From Clostridia bacterium (GTDB taxonomy: Bacteria; Bacillota; Clostridia; UBA1381): a stretch of DNA of 8,978 nucleotides. Shown here in pieces: positions 1 to 8,000 of this stretch. The DNA lies in NCBI GenBank assembly GCA_008668455.1, contig RQCD01000056.1, forward strand, positions 1 through 8,978, written 5' to 3'. The notes beneath the pieces are model-generated. The model saw only the letters and a list, made by a program, of their open reading frames with translations. It did not search any database and was not told the DNA's origin. A program made the translations under genes and the position numbers. Position 1 is the stretch's first letter; the number at the start of each line of letters is the position of its first letter.

Positions 1-146
1 AATCTACCATAACCAGCATCCAAAAAAATAATATGATTGCTTTTATTATATACGAAAATGCACAGAAAATCAATTACTTTATAAAAATTTTACATTCTGC
101 GTTATAAATTTTACGCGTTTTCTCCATTGACGAACCGGGTAGGTTC
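1..146. other. AT-rich non-coding stretch at left edge
   Basis: No coding region is visible on either strand. The first 120 bases are very AT-rich; the last part (from about 125) holds the inverted repeat listed separately. Any gene to the left lies outside the window. Confidence 0.6.
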
Positions 147-156
147 GTGGTAAAAG
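127..156 (+). promoter_or_regulatory. possible promoter with a perfect inverted repeat in its spacer
   Basis: Positions 130-136 (ACGAACC) and 142-148 (GGTTCGT) form a perfect 7-bp inverted repeat with a 5-base centre. It is preceded by TTGACG (127-132), a good -35 match, and followed 18 bases later by TAAAAG (151-156), a weak -10 match. An operator in a long -35/-10 spacer is the layout known for MerR-family activators, so this could be the old control site of the broken regulator that follows. There is no T-run after the repeat, so it is not a normal intrinsic terminator. The promoter reading is an inference. Confidence 0.3.
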
Positions 157-1533
157 AAGAAAAGAAGGAAGTTGATACCCATGAAACCATTACAAAAGCC
201 AGACCTACAGGCATTATTTTTCCGCCGCGGCTGATTGCGCAGCTGAAGCAGATCAGGCATTATCCGCTGACCGTTTTAGAAGCGCCCTCCGGATTCGGAA
301 AGACAACTGCACTCGACCGTCTGTTAAAAACCCCGTCCTTTTCCGGCTGCCGTATTTTCCGGCGCACTGTGACAGAAGCCGGGCAGACCGCTTTATGGGA
401 TACATTCTGCAAAATGCTTTCCCGTCTGGATGCGCTTTGTACAGATGCATTAAGGCAAAAGGGCATTCCTGAGCCTGAAACCCTGGATTTACAGCTTTTA
501 TGCTATACAAGAAACGGACGGTTTGAACCCGGCATTTTAAATCACCTGATTGAAACTGCATTTTTTGCCCGGCTTTCTCCGGAGCAAAAGCAGTTTTATC
601 TTGCCTTGTCGGTATTTCAAAGCTTCACCGTTCCGCAGGCGAGCTTTGTGACAGGCGAGCCGGCAGAGCGGGTAAAAAGTCAGCTGAATTTACAGGGCTT
701 TATCTGCCGGGAAGAAAACGTCTACCGTTTTCACTCACTGTTTTCTGCCTATCTGTCCGCTGTGCTTTCCGAACGTCCAAAGGAGGAGCAAAACCGTCTG
801 TACGAAAAAGGCGGCGACTGGGCAAAGCTCCGAAAGCCAGGAGCAGAAAAACGCAATTCTGGACGAATTAGAGCTTTTGTCCTCCTTTTTAAAGTATAAT
901 CAAATTGATGAAATGAGCAAGCACCATCGAAAAGCATATGAGCTGTTAGGTCACAAGGCAAGTCTGATCAATCTGAGAAGCACCTGGACCTTTGGTTCTC
1001 CGTCTGTTTTGCTCTTTTACCACAGATCCGCCGGAAAGCTGTCTGAGGAATGTGTTCAGATGGATGAATGTATGCCGGTCTACTATGCGCTGACCGGCGG
1101 TCACGGAATGGGCGCTGAATATATGATGCGTGCAAAAGCAGATTTTATGCGCGGTCATTTTGACCGGGCGGAGGAGGCTGCAAAATATTTGCAGCTTGCG
1201 CTGGATTCCGCGCTGCCGGATCAGATTTACATGCCCTTTGCCCAAAGCTATGCGGAACTCAAAGACATTCTTCCGCCGGACGCTGCCCCGGAAATTGTCC
1301 GGCTTGGCAAGGAATTTACTAAAAACACAGCCATGATGAAGTCCGGGAAAAATTAGCTGTCTCCGCGGGAACGTGAGGTTGCATCCCTCATTCGTATGGG
1401 ACTGACCAACAAGCAGATTGCCGCACGGCTTTACATTTCGATTTCCACTGTAAAGCTTACGATCAGCAATATTTTTGAAAAAACCGGCATCAAATCCAGA
1501 GTCCAGCTTTCAGATGCAAAGCTTACCGATTAG
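147..1533 (+). pseudogene. degraded MalT-like LuxR-family transcriptional regulator
   Basis: Three pieces of one large ATP-dependent LuxR regulator lie in order. Piece 1 (147 to about 838) holds the N-terminal STAND ATPase with a Walker A motif, APSGFGKTT (residues 46-54 counted from GTG 147), and a winged-helix-like part (LSPEQKQFYLALSVFQSF). The expected Walker B aspartates are missing. Piece 2 continues in the +1 frame from about 841 to 1353 (EQKNAILDELELLSSFLKYN onward, then WTFGSPSVL and PDQIYMPF) and corresponds to the TPR-like sensor region. An in-frame TAG at 1354-1356 separates it from piece 3 (1357-1533), a typical LuxR HTH (LSPREREVA, LTNKQIAARL, STVKLTISNIFEK). Intact relatives are roughly 800-900 residues; about 460 codons remain, so several internal blocks are deleted as well as the frameshift and stop. 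The true start is unclear: GTG 147 is in frame but lies in an inverted repeat, while ATG 181 has a good Shine-Dalgarno (AAGGAAG, 165-171) but is out of frame, suggesting another early indel. No function is expected. Confidence 0.85.
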
Positions 1534-1599
1534 CCGGCAGCTTCATATATTTTGTCGGGTACTTTTTCATCCGGACACACAAAATTTACAAATTTTTTC

Positions 1600-1628
1600 T
1601 TGTTTTTCCCCGAAAAATGGCGTATAAT
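1600..1628 (+). promoter_or_regulatory. sigma-A-type promoter of the obg operon
   Basis: A perfect -10 box, TATAAT, lies at 1623-1628, with TTGTTT at 1600-1605 as a partial -35 match and a 17-bp spacer. The spacer contains a small inverted repeat, TTTTTC/GAAAAA (1603-1608 and 1612-1617). Transcription would start near 1635, giving a leader of about 40 nt before the obg start at 1676. It sits between the broken regulator and obg, so obg is transcribed independently of the upstream remnant. Confidence 0.7.
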
Positions 1629-1675
1629 AGATGTAGATGAAAAAATATATTTCCTGCAAACGAAAGGGTACGGAC

Positions 1676-2956
1676 ATGTTTATAGATAAAGCAAAAATAT
1701 TAATTAAGTCTGGCAGCGGCGGAAACGGTGCAATTGCATTTCACCGGGAAAAGTATGTTGCCGCCGGAGGTCCGGACGGCGGAGACGGCGGCAAGGGCGG
1801 CAGTGTGATTTTCCATGTTGATCCCGGGCTTTCCACACTGATGGATTTCCGCTACAAGCGAAAATACCAGGCACAAAGCGGTCAGGACGGTGCAGGAAAG
1901 CGCTGCAACGGCAAGCGTGGCGAGGACATTAGAATCTCTGTTCCTTTAGGAACGGTTGTCCGGGACGCAGAGACAAACCGCATTTTAGCAGATCTTTCAA
2001 ATCCTGATGAGGATGTCGTTTTAGTTCGCGGAGGAAACGGCGGCTGGGGTAATGCGCATTTTGCCACACCAACCCGGCAGACGCCGAACTTTGCGAAAAA
2101 CGGTCAGCCCGGCATTGAGCGCGAGGTTATTTTAGAATTAAAGCTGTTAGCAGACGTTGGCTTGGTTGGCTTTCCGAATGTCGGCAAATCAACGCTCCTT
2201 TCGGTTACCACCAAAGCTGACCCAAAAATTGCAAACTACCATTTCACCACATTAGAACCGAATCTGGGTGTTGTTTCTCTGGATGCTCACCGCGGCTTTG
2301 TCTTAGCAGACATTCCGGGGATTATTGAGGGCGCAAGCGAGGGAGTTGGTTTAGGACACGATTTTCTCCGGCATATTGAAAGAACCCGGCTTTTAATCCA
2401 TGTGGTGGATGTTTCCTCAATTGAGGGAAGAAATCCGATTGAGGATTTCGATATTATTAATGACGAGCTTTCCAAATATAATCTCGAATTAGAAAGCCGT
2501 CCGCAGATTGTGGCGGCAAATAAAACGGACATCATTCAGGATCAGGCAGTCTACGAGGAGTTTTTAGCCGAAATGAAGCAGCGCGGATTGCCGGTCTTTG
2601 AGATTTCTGCCGCCACCCGGCGCGGTGTGACCGAGCTGATGAATTATACCTTCACCGAGCTGCAAAAGCTGCCGCCGATCCAGGTATATGAGCCGGAAAT
2701 GGATCTTGAGGAGGAAACCCGGATCGACACGACAGAAGTCGGCTTTGAAATCACAAGGGACGGTGCAGCTTATGTTGTTTCCGGCAGCTGGATTGAGGCA
2801 GTGGGCGGCAGCGTGAATTTCTCGGATGAAGAAAGTCTGCAATTTTTCCAGCGTGCTTTAAAGTCGCACGGAGTAATTGACGCATTAGTAGACAAAGGCA
2901 TTCAGGAGGGCGACACCGTCCGGATCGGTGATCTGGAATTTGATTTTGTATGGTAG
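1676..2956 (+). CDS. obg: GTPase Obg (ribosome assembly / growth control)
   Basis: Obg (CgtA) is an essential GTPase that binds the large ribosomal subunit during late assembly and is linked to the stringent response. The 426-residue product has the whole architecture: the glycine-rich Obg fold (residues 1-158, with GGPDGGDGGKGG near 31-42), the G domain, and the C-terminal OCT domain (about 355-426, ending IGDLEFDFVW). GTPase motifs are intact: G1 GFPNVGKS (165-172), G2 TT (191-192), G3 DIPG (212-215), G4 NKTD (282-285), G5 SAA (311-313). ATG 1676 is chosen because the family N-terminus is MFIDKAKI and GAAAGGGT (1662-1669) lies at good spacing. An in-frame ATG at 1637 would fall at the predicted transcription start with no ribosome site. 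It is the first gene of an operon with mltG 10 nt downstream. Length and motifs are normal for the family. Confidence 0.97.
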   Translation: MFIDKAKILIKSGSGGNGAIAFHREKYVAAGGPDGGDGGKGGSVIFHVDPGLSTLMDFRYKRKYQAQSGQDGAGKRCNGKRGEDIRISVPLGTVVRDAETNRILADLSNPDEDVVLVRGGNGGWGNAHFATPTRQTPNFAKNGQPGIEREVILELKLLADVGLVGFPNVGKSTLLSVTTKADPKIANYHFTTLEPNLGVVSLDAHRGFVLADIPGIIEGASEGVGLGHDFLRHIERTRLLIHVVDVSSIEGRNPIEDFDIINDELSKYNLELESRPQIVAANKTDIIQDQAVYEEFLAEMKQRGLPVFEISAATRRGVTELMNYTFTELQKLPPIQVYEPEMDLEEETRIDTTEVGFEITRDGAAYVVSGSWIEAVGGSVNFSDEESLQFFQRALKSHGVIDALVDKGIQEGDTVRIGDLEFDFVW

Positions 2957-2966
2957 GGGTGATCAA

Positions 2967-4010
2967 ATGGAGGAACGGAGCGATTATCAGTCTTTTTTAG
3001 AAAAAAAAGCGCTTCGCAAAAAAAAGATGAAAATAAAGAAAACAGCCGCCATCAGTATTCTGATTCTGCTGATTCTTGCCGCGCTCCTTTCCCTTTCCGG
3101 AGGAAAAGCAAAAAAGGACGCGTCGGTGACTATTCCGGAGGGCAGCGGAACGATGCAGATTGCACGGATTTTGAAGGATGAGGGTGTTATCTCCGGATCA
3201 CTCCGGTTTGCCCTGACTGCTCAATTTTCTTCCTACCGCGGAAAGCTGCAATACGGAGACTTTGATTTTCAAAAGGGCATGAGTTATAATGAAATGATTG
3301 CACAGATGGCAACCGATGGCGCAAAGCGCAAAACCGTTTCGGTCACGATTCCGGAGGGTTTTTCGGTGGAAAACATCATCACACGCCTGACCGAAGCCGG
3401 ACTGTCCGATGAAAAGTCTCTCAACAAGGCATTAGAAGCGGACTATGAATTTGAATTTTTAAAGGGCATCAAAAAACAGGATGGCTGCCGTTATCGGCTG
3501 CAGGGGTTTCTCTTTCCTGCCACCTACGAGTTTTACAGCGACATATCCGCAGAGGAGATTGTCCGCGCCATGCTCCAGTGCTTTGAGGATCGTTACAAAT
3601 CGACCGGGCAGGGATATGAAAATCTGTACGAAACGATTACGCTTGCCTCCATGGTAGAACGTGAGGCAAAGCTGGATTCCGAGCGTGCAACAATTGCCGG
3701 AGTTATCGAGAACCGATTAGCCGCCGGCATGAAGCTGCAAATTGACGCAACGGTTGTATACGCAATTTCAGATGGTGCATATAATGTAAATAGAGTGCTT
3801 TATAAGGATCTGAAGGTGGATTCTGTGTACAACACCTATCAAAATGCCGGACTTCCAAAAGGTCCGATCTGCAACCCGGGACTTGCCTCAATTCAGGCGG
3901 CACAGCATCCGGAAAAGCACGATTATTTATTCTACCATACCGACACGCAGAAAAATGACGGAAGTCATATTTTTACGAAAAGCTTTGAGGAGCATAAAAG
4001 CACTCAGTAA
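2967..4010 (+). CDS. mltG: endolytic murein transglycosylase MltG (YceG-like)
   Basis: MltG is a membrane-anchored lytic transglycosylase that cuts nascent glycan strands and is thought to set their length. The 347-residue product has a short basic cytoplasmic N-terminus, one transmembrane helix (about 27-44), a LysM-like part with two VTIPEG motifs (54-59 and 126-131), and the YceG catalytic domain. The catalytic glutamate is E231 in LASMVEREAK, followed by IAGVIENRL and LQIDATVVYA. The C-terminal signature YNTYQNAGLPKGPICNPG and the end HIFTKSFEEH are typical. The usual EGFLFPDTY segment reads QGFLFPATY here (Q179, A185), a mild departure. ATG 2967 is chosen over an in-frame upstream ATG inside obg because AGGGGTG (2955-2961) is a good ribosome site five bases before it and the protein then starts just before the basic/TM region. 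It sits 10 nt after obg and 20 nt before the zinc-ribbon gene, so it is probably cotranscribed with both. Confidence 0.95.
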   Translation: MEERSDYQSFLEKKALRKKKMKIKKTAAISILILLILAALLSLSGGKAKKDASVTIPEGSGTMQIARILKDEGVISGSLRFALTAQFSSYRGKLQYGDFDFQKGMSYNEMIAQMATDGAKRKTVSVTIPEGFSVENIITRLTEAGLSDEKSLNKALEADYEFEFLKGIKKQDGCRYRLQGFLFPATYEFYSDISAEEIVRAMLQCFEDRYKSTGQGYENLYETITLASMVEREAKLDSERATIAGVIENRLAAGMKLQIDATVVYAISDGAYNVNRVLYKDLKVDSVYNTYQNAGLPKGPICNPGLASIQAAQHPEKHDYLFYHTDTQKNDGSHIFTKSFEEHKSTQ

Positions 4011-4030
4011 CCCAAGAAAGGATGAAAAAC

Positions 4031-4414
4031 ATGGACGAATTTGTATCAAAGGTAAAAAAAGGCATGACAAAGGCATTGGAAAGCGCAGAAAAGCTGACCA
4101 GTGCCGCAGTCAGCAAAACCGGCAGCATTGTGGAGCAGACAAAGACCAATTATGCCATCAGCAACACCGAGGACAGAATTCATGAATATCTGGCACAGAT
4201 CGGTCAGATGGTGTATGAAGAATATCAGAGCGGAAGTGAGTTTCCGGAGAAAATTGACGTTATCTGTAAAGACATTGACGCACTCCGGGAGGAAATTGCT
4301 TCCATGAAAGAAAAAATTGCAGATCTGAAAAATGCCGTTGTCTGCCCCGCCTGCGGTGCATATAACGACAGTGACAGCAGCTACTGCGCAAAATGCGGCG
4401 AAAAACTAAACTAA
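4031..4414 (+). CDS. small coiled-coil protein with C-terminal zinc ribbon
   Basis: The 127-residue product is cytosolic, with no signal peptide or membrane helix. Residues 1-45 are Lys/Ala/Ser/Thr-rich and probably amphipathic helix. Residues about 46-101 are charged and helical, with a heptad-like coiled coil at about 73-101. The C-terminus is a classic zinc ribbon, CPAC (105-108) then CAKC (119-122), four cysteines spaced CxxC-X10-CxxC. Proteins of this shape are common in Clostridia, but I know of no defined role, so none is assigned. ATG 4031 is preferred to in-frame ATG 4022 because AAAGGA (4017-4022) lies eight bases before 4031 but overlaps 4022. It begins 20 nt after mltG with no terminator between, and ends just before an intrinsic terminator, so it is likely the last gene of the obg operon. 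Confidence 0.85.
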   Translation: MDEFVSKVKKGMTKALESAEKLTSAAVSKTGSIVEQTKTNYAISNTEDRIHEYLAQIGQMVYEEYQSGSEFPEKIDVICKDIDALREEIASMKEKIADLKNAVVCPACGAYNDSDSSYCAKCGEKLN

Positions 4415-4419
4415 ATAAA

Positions 4420-4505
4420 AACGCGCTGCAAAGCGAACCGACCCCCAACGGTTAGACCAAAAATCTAACAATTGGGGGTCAGTACAAAAGTAGCGTTATT
4501 TTTTT
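4420..4505 (+). terminator. intrinsic terminator of the obg-mltG operon, arms split by an insert
   Basis: The outer arms AACGC (4420-4424) and GCGTT (4493-4497) are complementary, and the right arm is followed by A and seven Ts (4499-4505), as in a rho-independent terminator. An A-run (4415-4421) flanks the left side, so it could also work on the - strand. Between the arms lies a 53-bp palindromic unit (separate entry). Removing it and one AAAG copy leaves a short, ordinary terminator hairpin with an 11-base loop. The inserted unit also forms a long hairpin, so termination may be kept or strengthened. Confidence 0.6.
4434..4486. mobile_element. 53-bp palindromic element with IS3/IS150-like ends (mini-insertion or IS scar)
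   Basis: The unit is almost all inverted repeat: GACCCCCAA (4440-4448) pairs with TTGGGGGTC (4472-4480), and GTTAGA (4451-4456) pairs with TCTAAC (4464-4469), around a 7-base loop. Read inward from the right, the end is TGTACTGACCCCCAA then GTTAGA, which resembles the terminal inverted repeats I know from IS150-group (IS3-family) elements. The left end matches less well at its tip (CGAACCGACCCCC). AAAG stands directly on both sides (4430-4433 and 4487-4490), like a 4-bp target duplication. There is no transposase, so it is at most a non-autonomous element or a deletion scar. A plain structured terminator is the alternative reading. Confidence 0.5.
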
Positions 4506-4624
4506 ATAACAATAACTTTGGCATAACCGTTTGAAGTCTTTCCTTTTTCTACTTTTACTGTACCATGTTTATTTTTGTTTGTCAAATGTTTATATTTTTT
4601 TTTCAGCGTTTTATCGCCATACAA
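4496..4624 (-). CDS. possible very basic 42-residue micro-protein, start uncertain
   Basis: The - strand has an open frame of 42 codons with a protein-like composition: a lysine-rich N-terminal half (YGDKTLKKKYKHLTNKNKHG) and a beta-like C-terminal half (TVKVEKGKTSNGYAKVIVIKK). A consensus promoter and GGAG (4639-4642) lie directly upstream on the same strand. The in-frame start would be TTG (4624-4622), 14 nt from GGAG and immediately after an in-frame TGA. An ATG (4628-4626) is better placed at 10 nt but is one frame off and gives only MIVWR. The locus may therefore use TTG, or carry a one-base indel that broke an original ATG-started gene. I do not recognise the family. It converges on the operon terminator and is far more AT-rich than its neighbours, which hints at foreign origin or a remnant. 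Confidence 0.35.
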   Translation of the reverse strand: MYGDKTLKKKYKHLTNKNKHGTVKVEKGKTSNGYAKVIVIKK

Positions 4625-4662
4625 TCATCTGTGTACATCTCCAATAATTATGAATTAATTTA

Positions 4663-4691
4663 ATTATATCATAAATTATCACAAATTACAA
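4663..4691 (-). promoter_or_regulatory. promoter for the 4496-4624 micro-ORF
   Basis: Read on the - strand, TTGTAA (4691-4686) and TATAAT (4668-4663) are separated by exactly 17 bp, a near-consensus sigma-A promoter. Start of transcription is expected near 4656, about 14 nt before the GGAG at 4642-4639. The surroundings are highly AT-rich, so chance matches are more likely than usual, but the ordered set of -35, -10, GGAG and open frame is suggestive. Confidence 0.45.
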
Positions 4692-4951
4692 TCATTATTT
4701 CTAATTTCTAATTCTTGTCACAAAGTTTACAAGTCTAATTGATGCTTGTGACTATGGATAGGCACAAAGACATACTATGGTTAGTCGCTACACGTACAAG
4801 CACAAAAAACAATACATTGACATCTGTCTGCCATTTTTGTCTGTGTACTCTCCCCTTCCCATGTGAATGATTACATTTTGGAGTTTGAAACGTGATTTTG
4901 AGCGCAGGAGGGGCAGAGAGAAACTCTAACCGGCGCTTTTCGAGGGAGAAC
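4692..4951. other. intergenic spacer, no gene supported
   Basis: No gene is supported here. There is an imperfect hairpin, GTCACAA (4717-4723) with TTGTGAC (4746-4752), and a short direct repeat ACTATGG. Composition changes sharply near 4895: the last 55 bases are GC-richer and carry an open - strand frame ending at 4871 with a CPSC pair, but without a credible start. It may be a leftover fragment. Confidence 0.5.
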
Positions 4952-4992
4952 GCAAAAAAACAAGACTGGTATAACCAGTCTTGTTTTTTTGC
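4952..4992 (-). terminator. strong terminator of the SLH-protein gene, symmetric for both strands
   Basis: GC, A7 and CAAGACTGGT (4952-4970) are perfectly mirrored by ACCAGTCTTG, T7 and GC (4974-4992) around a 3-base centre, giving 19-base arms. On the - strand the 10-bp core stem is followed by seven Us, 25 nt after the stop codon of the SLH-domain gene. The symmetry lets it stop transcription from either side. Confidence 0.9.
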
Positions 4993-5015
4993 TTAAACTT
5001 TGATCAAGTCAAAGA

Positions 5016-8000
5016 TTATTTTGCAAGGATTACAAATACGTCTGTTGCGTCACCGTCAACAACCTTAGCGAATGCATAGTTTGCATCGATATTGTCATCA
5101 CCTGTGAGCTTAGTCCAGTCGATTGTGTTTCCATCGTTGATCAACTTAGATTCCGGAATAGCTGTCTTCTGGATATCTGCTGTAGAACCAACTGCGAAAC
5201 GATCGCTTGACTTACTTGTGCTGTAATCATATACATATACACGAGTCTCATCAGTTACATTGATATCTAAGCAAGCACCTCTACCTGCTGCAGTCAATAC
5301 ACTCTCGCTGACCTTATCAATAGAGTCAAACTTGTTAGTTGTCTTAGTAGCACTGTAAGTACCTAATGTAAAGCTCTTGTTTGACTTGTCAACAATCGGA
5401 CCATATACCAAGCGTGTTACATCATCAGAGCTGTCGTATTCAGCCTTAGACCATTCAATTGTCCAGTCATTAGAAGCTGCATCACCCGGCAGTTTAATTG
5501 CACTCAGAACAGAGCTTGCTTCAGCATTTGCCTTTACAGTTGCATAATCTGTATCAATACCGATTGCAGATGCAGAAAGAACCAATGCGATTTCTTTAAT
5601 TGCGCCTGAACCATCGAATACGAATGCAACAACATCGCCCTTCTTCAGATCATCAATAGAACTGTTGGTTGTACCAACAACTTCAACCTCGTCATTTGTC
5701 TTTAAGATCTGTTCTTCTTTCTCATACAAAGCCTTAACGTTATATGTGTCATCTTCTCCTTCTTCCGGAGTTTTGGTCAATACAGCAAGCTTTGTCTCAG
5801 AAGTATATGTGCCGCTACCTACTGTTACGATTACAAACGGATATGTGTTATCACTATTCTTGTCACCGTAAGCGAATGCAGTGTAATCACTACCATCCGA
5901 AAAAGCTGTCAAAGAAGAAGTCTTCAAATCTGTTGTACTTGTAGAGTTACCTTTACCAGCCTTATCTACATAATCAATAGCATCAACAACCTTGGTTGCA
6001 GAGTTCATCTTAACACTACCAACAGATGTATTGTTTGCTTTATATTCACCAGTGTCATTCTTTTTGATGTCAGCAACCTTTAAGTCAATGATGTAACCAG
6101 TGGATGCAGAAATCTTATACTCAACAACACGATTTTGAATATCTCTCTTGTTTGTAGCAGAATTATTAACCTGTCCAGCTGAAGTAGAACTTGAATCTTT
6201 GTATACATACTGAGCAATTGCTAAGTTAATGTCATCTGCTCCTGTCTTGCCATTAAAGGACTTAACCTTAGAAGTATCCACCTGCAAGTTCTTTACAGAA
6301 CCATCAGATGTATACAGAGTAGCTTTCCAGTAATCGTCAGAAGTAGCTTTTGTAAACTTATCAATGATAGCAAGTTTAGCTGAAGAAGCTAAAGTCTCAT
6401 AATCAAAGATTCTGCCAAATGCATCTAAGTATAAAGTATACTCGTCAGAAATTGTCATATCCTTAACCATTTCAGTGTAATCGTTTACAAACTTATACTC
6501 AGTACCAGCAACTGTTACTGTCTTATCCTCAGAATCCTTTGTTGTATACTTACCCTCAGCCTTATCTCTTGAAACATAGATTTCATAGAAGTTAGACTTT
6601 GTGAAGCTCTGAGCTAAAGTTGTATCAGCTGTTACATCATATGCAATAGAAAGAATATCATCCTTCTGCAATGCGCCAAGCTCAATTTCCTCACCGTTTA
6701 AGGTAATGCTGTATACCAACTTGTCATTTGCATCCGGATCCAAGGTTAAAGTAGACTTCGCATTTGCTGTCAGCTTATCAAATGTGATCTTCTTAGTAGA
6801 AGTATTAACTGCGTCTACCTTTGCAGTTGCATAATAAGTAACAAAGATTGCATCATAGTAACCGTTTGCTTTGCTCTGTGCAGAGTAAGTATCAATCAGC
6901 TGAACTTTACCAGTTGTGTTTTTGATTACATATGTCTCAATGTTTGCTACACTTGCTTCAACCTTAACACCATTGACATACAGTTTTACATCATCCAAAT
7001 CTTTTTCCAAAGAATACTTGTTAGACTTTGTTGCAGAACTTGTTTCATAGAACTTAAGGTACTTGCTTTCAGCAGTTAACTCATAATCCTCATCATCAAC
7101 TAAGGATGCATCAAACTCTTCAACCTTGTTCTTACCTGACGGTACAAAGCTTACAAAAATCGGATCATCGTTCTCGTCAAACTTAACAATACCAGTTGCA
7201 TAGGTTAAGAGGTAATCAGCAGCATCTGTATCTCCAACATTGATAACATCTGTCGGATAGGCGAAGCCAGCCGCTTGATTCTTCTTTACAACGATATCAC
7301 TATCATCATAGTTCTCAGTATACTGAATTGTGAACTCAACTTCATCAGCATCACATTTAGCAGAATTTGTTCTGTTTGTGTTAGAAACATAACCCTCTAC
7401 TTTGTAAGCGCGATGCTTTTCAGTTAACAGTGTCTGATAATCTCTGTCATCTTTACCGTCCATAACCTTCAGAGAAGGAATGACAGCGCCGGTTGTTTCA
7501 GAGATAGAGAAACCATTGGAAGCAACCATCGGAACGTCCAATGTGTTGTAGATCAACTGTGCAACCTGTGCTCTTGTTACAGCTTCGTCCTGACCAGCAG
7601 AAACACCAGCTGTGATGCCCTTATCGGATGCTACGGAAAGGTAGCCGTTCGGCCATCCGCCCAGATAGCTTGCATACTGACCATAGCCAGCTGCGCATAC
7701 GAGCATCTTAACTACTTGTGCATATGTAACCTGCTCATCCGGTCTGAATGTACCATCTTCGAAACCTGCGATGATATCCTCGGATACAGCTACGTTTACA
7801 TAGCCCGAAGCCCATTTCTTAGCTTCGTTGTTCATGTCTGCGAACTTTGTGTTTCCCATTTGACCCTGAGCATCAGCAGTTCTGTTGATAGCTGCAACGA
7901 TCATTGTGGAAACTTCATCTCTTGTAATTTTATCGTCCGGCTTGAAGGTGCCGTCTTCATATCCGGAGATAGCGCCTAATGCAGTCAGTGTTTTAACAGA

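Noticed and set aside
253..561. Antisense open frames over the pseudogene
   Set aside because: Low-complexity shadow translations with no domain and no ribosome site.
1357..1533. Stand-alone LuxR-type HTH protein
   Set aside because: The 58-codon piece has no ribosome site or start codon before its first helix, and it is in frame with the upstream piece apart from the TAG, so it is the tail of the pseudogene.
1637..1675. Upstream in-frame ATG for obg (13 extra residues)
   Set aside because: It would sit at the predicted transcription start with no Shine-Dalgarno; the family N-terminus matches ATG 1676.
2928..2966. Upstream in-frame ATG for mltG inside obg
   Set aside because: There is no ribosome site for it, while ATG 2967 has AGGGGTG at good spacing and gives the normal N-terminus.
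7716..7979. Open frame opposite the SLH domains
   Set aside because: It is the antisense of a clearly conserved domain and has no family features or start signals.
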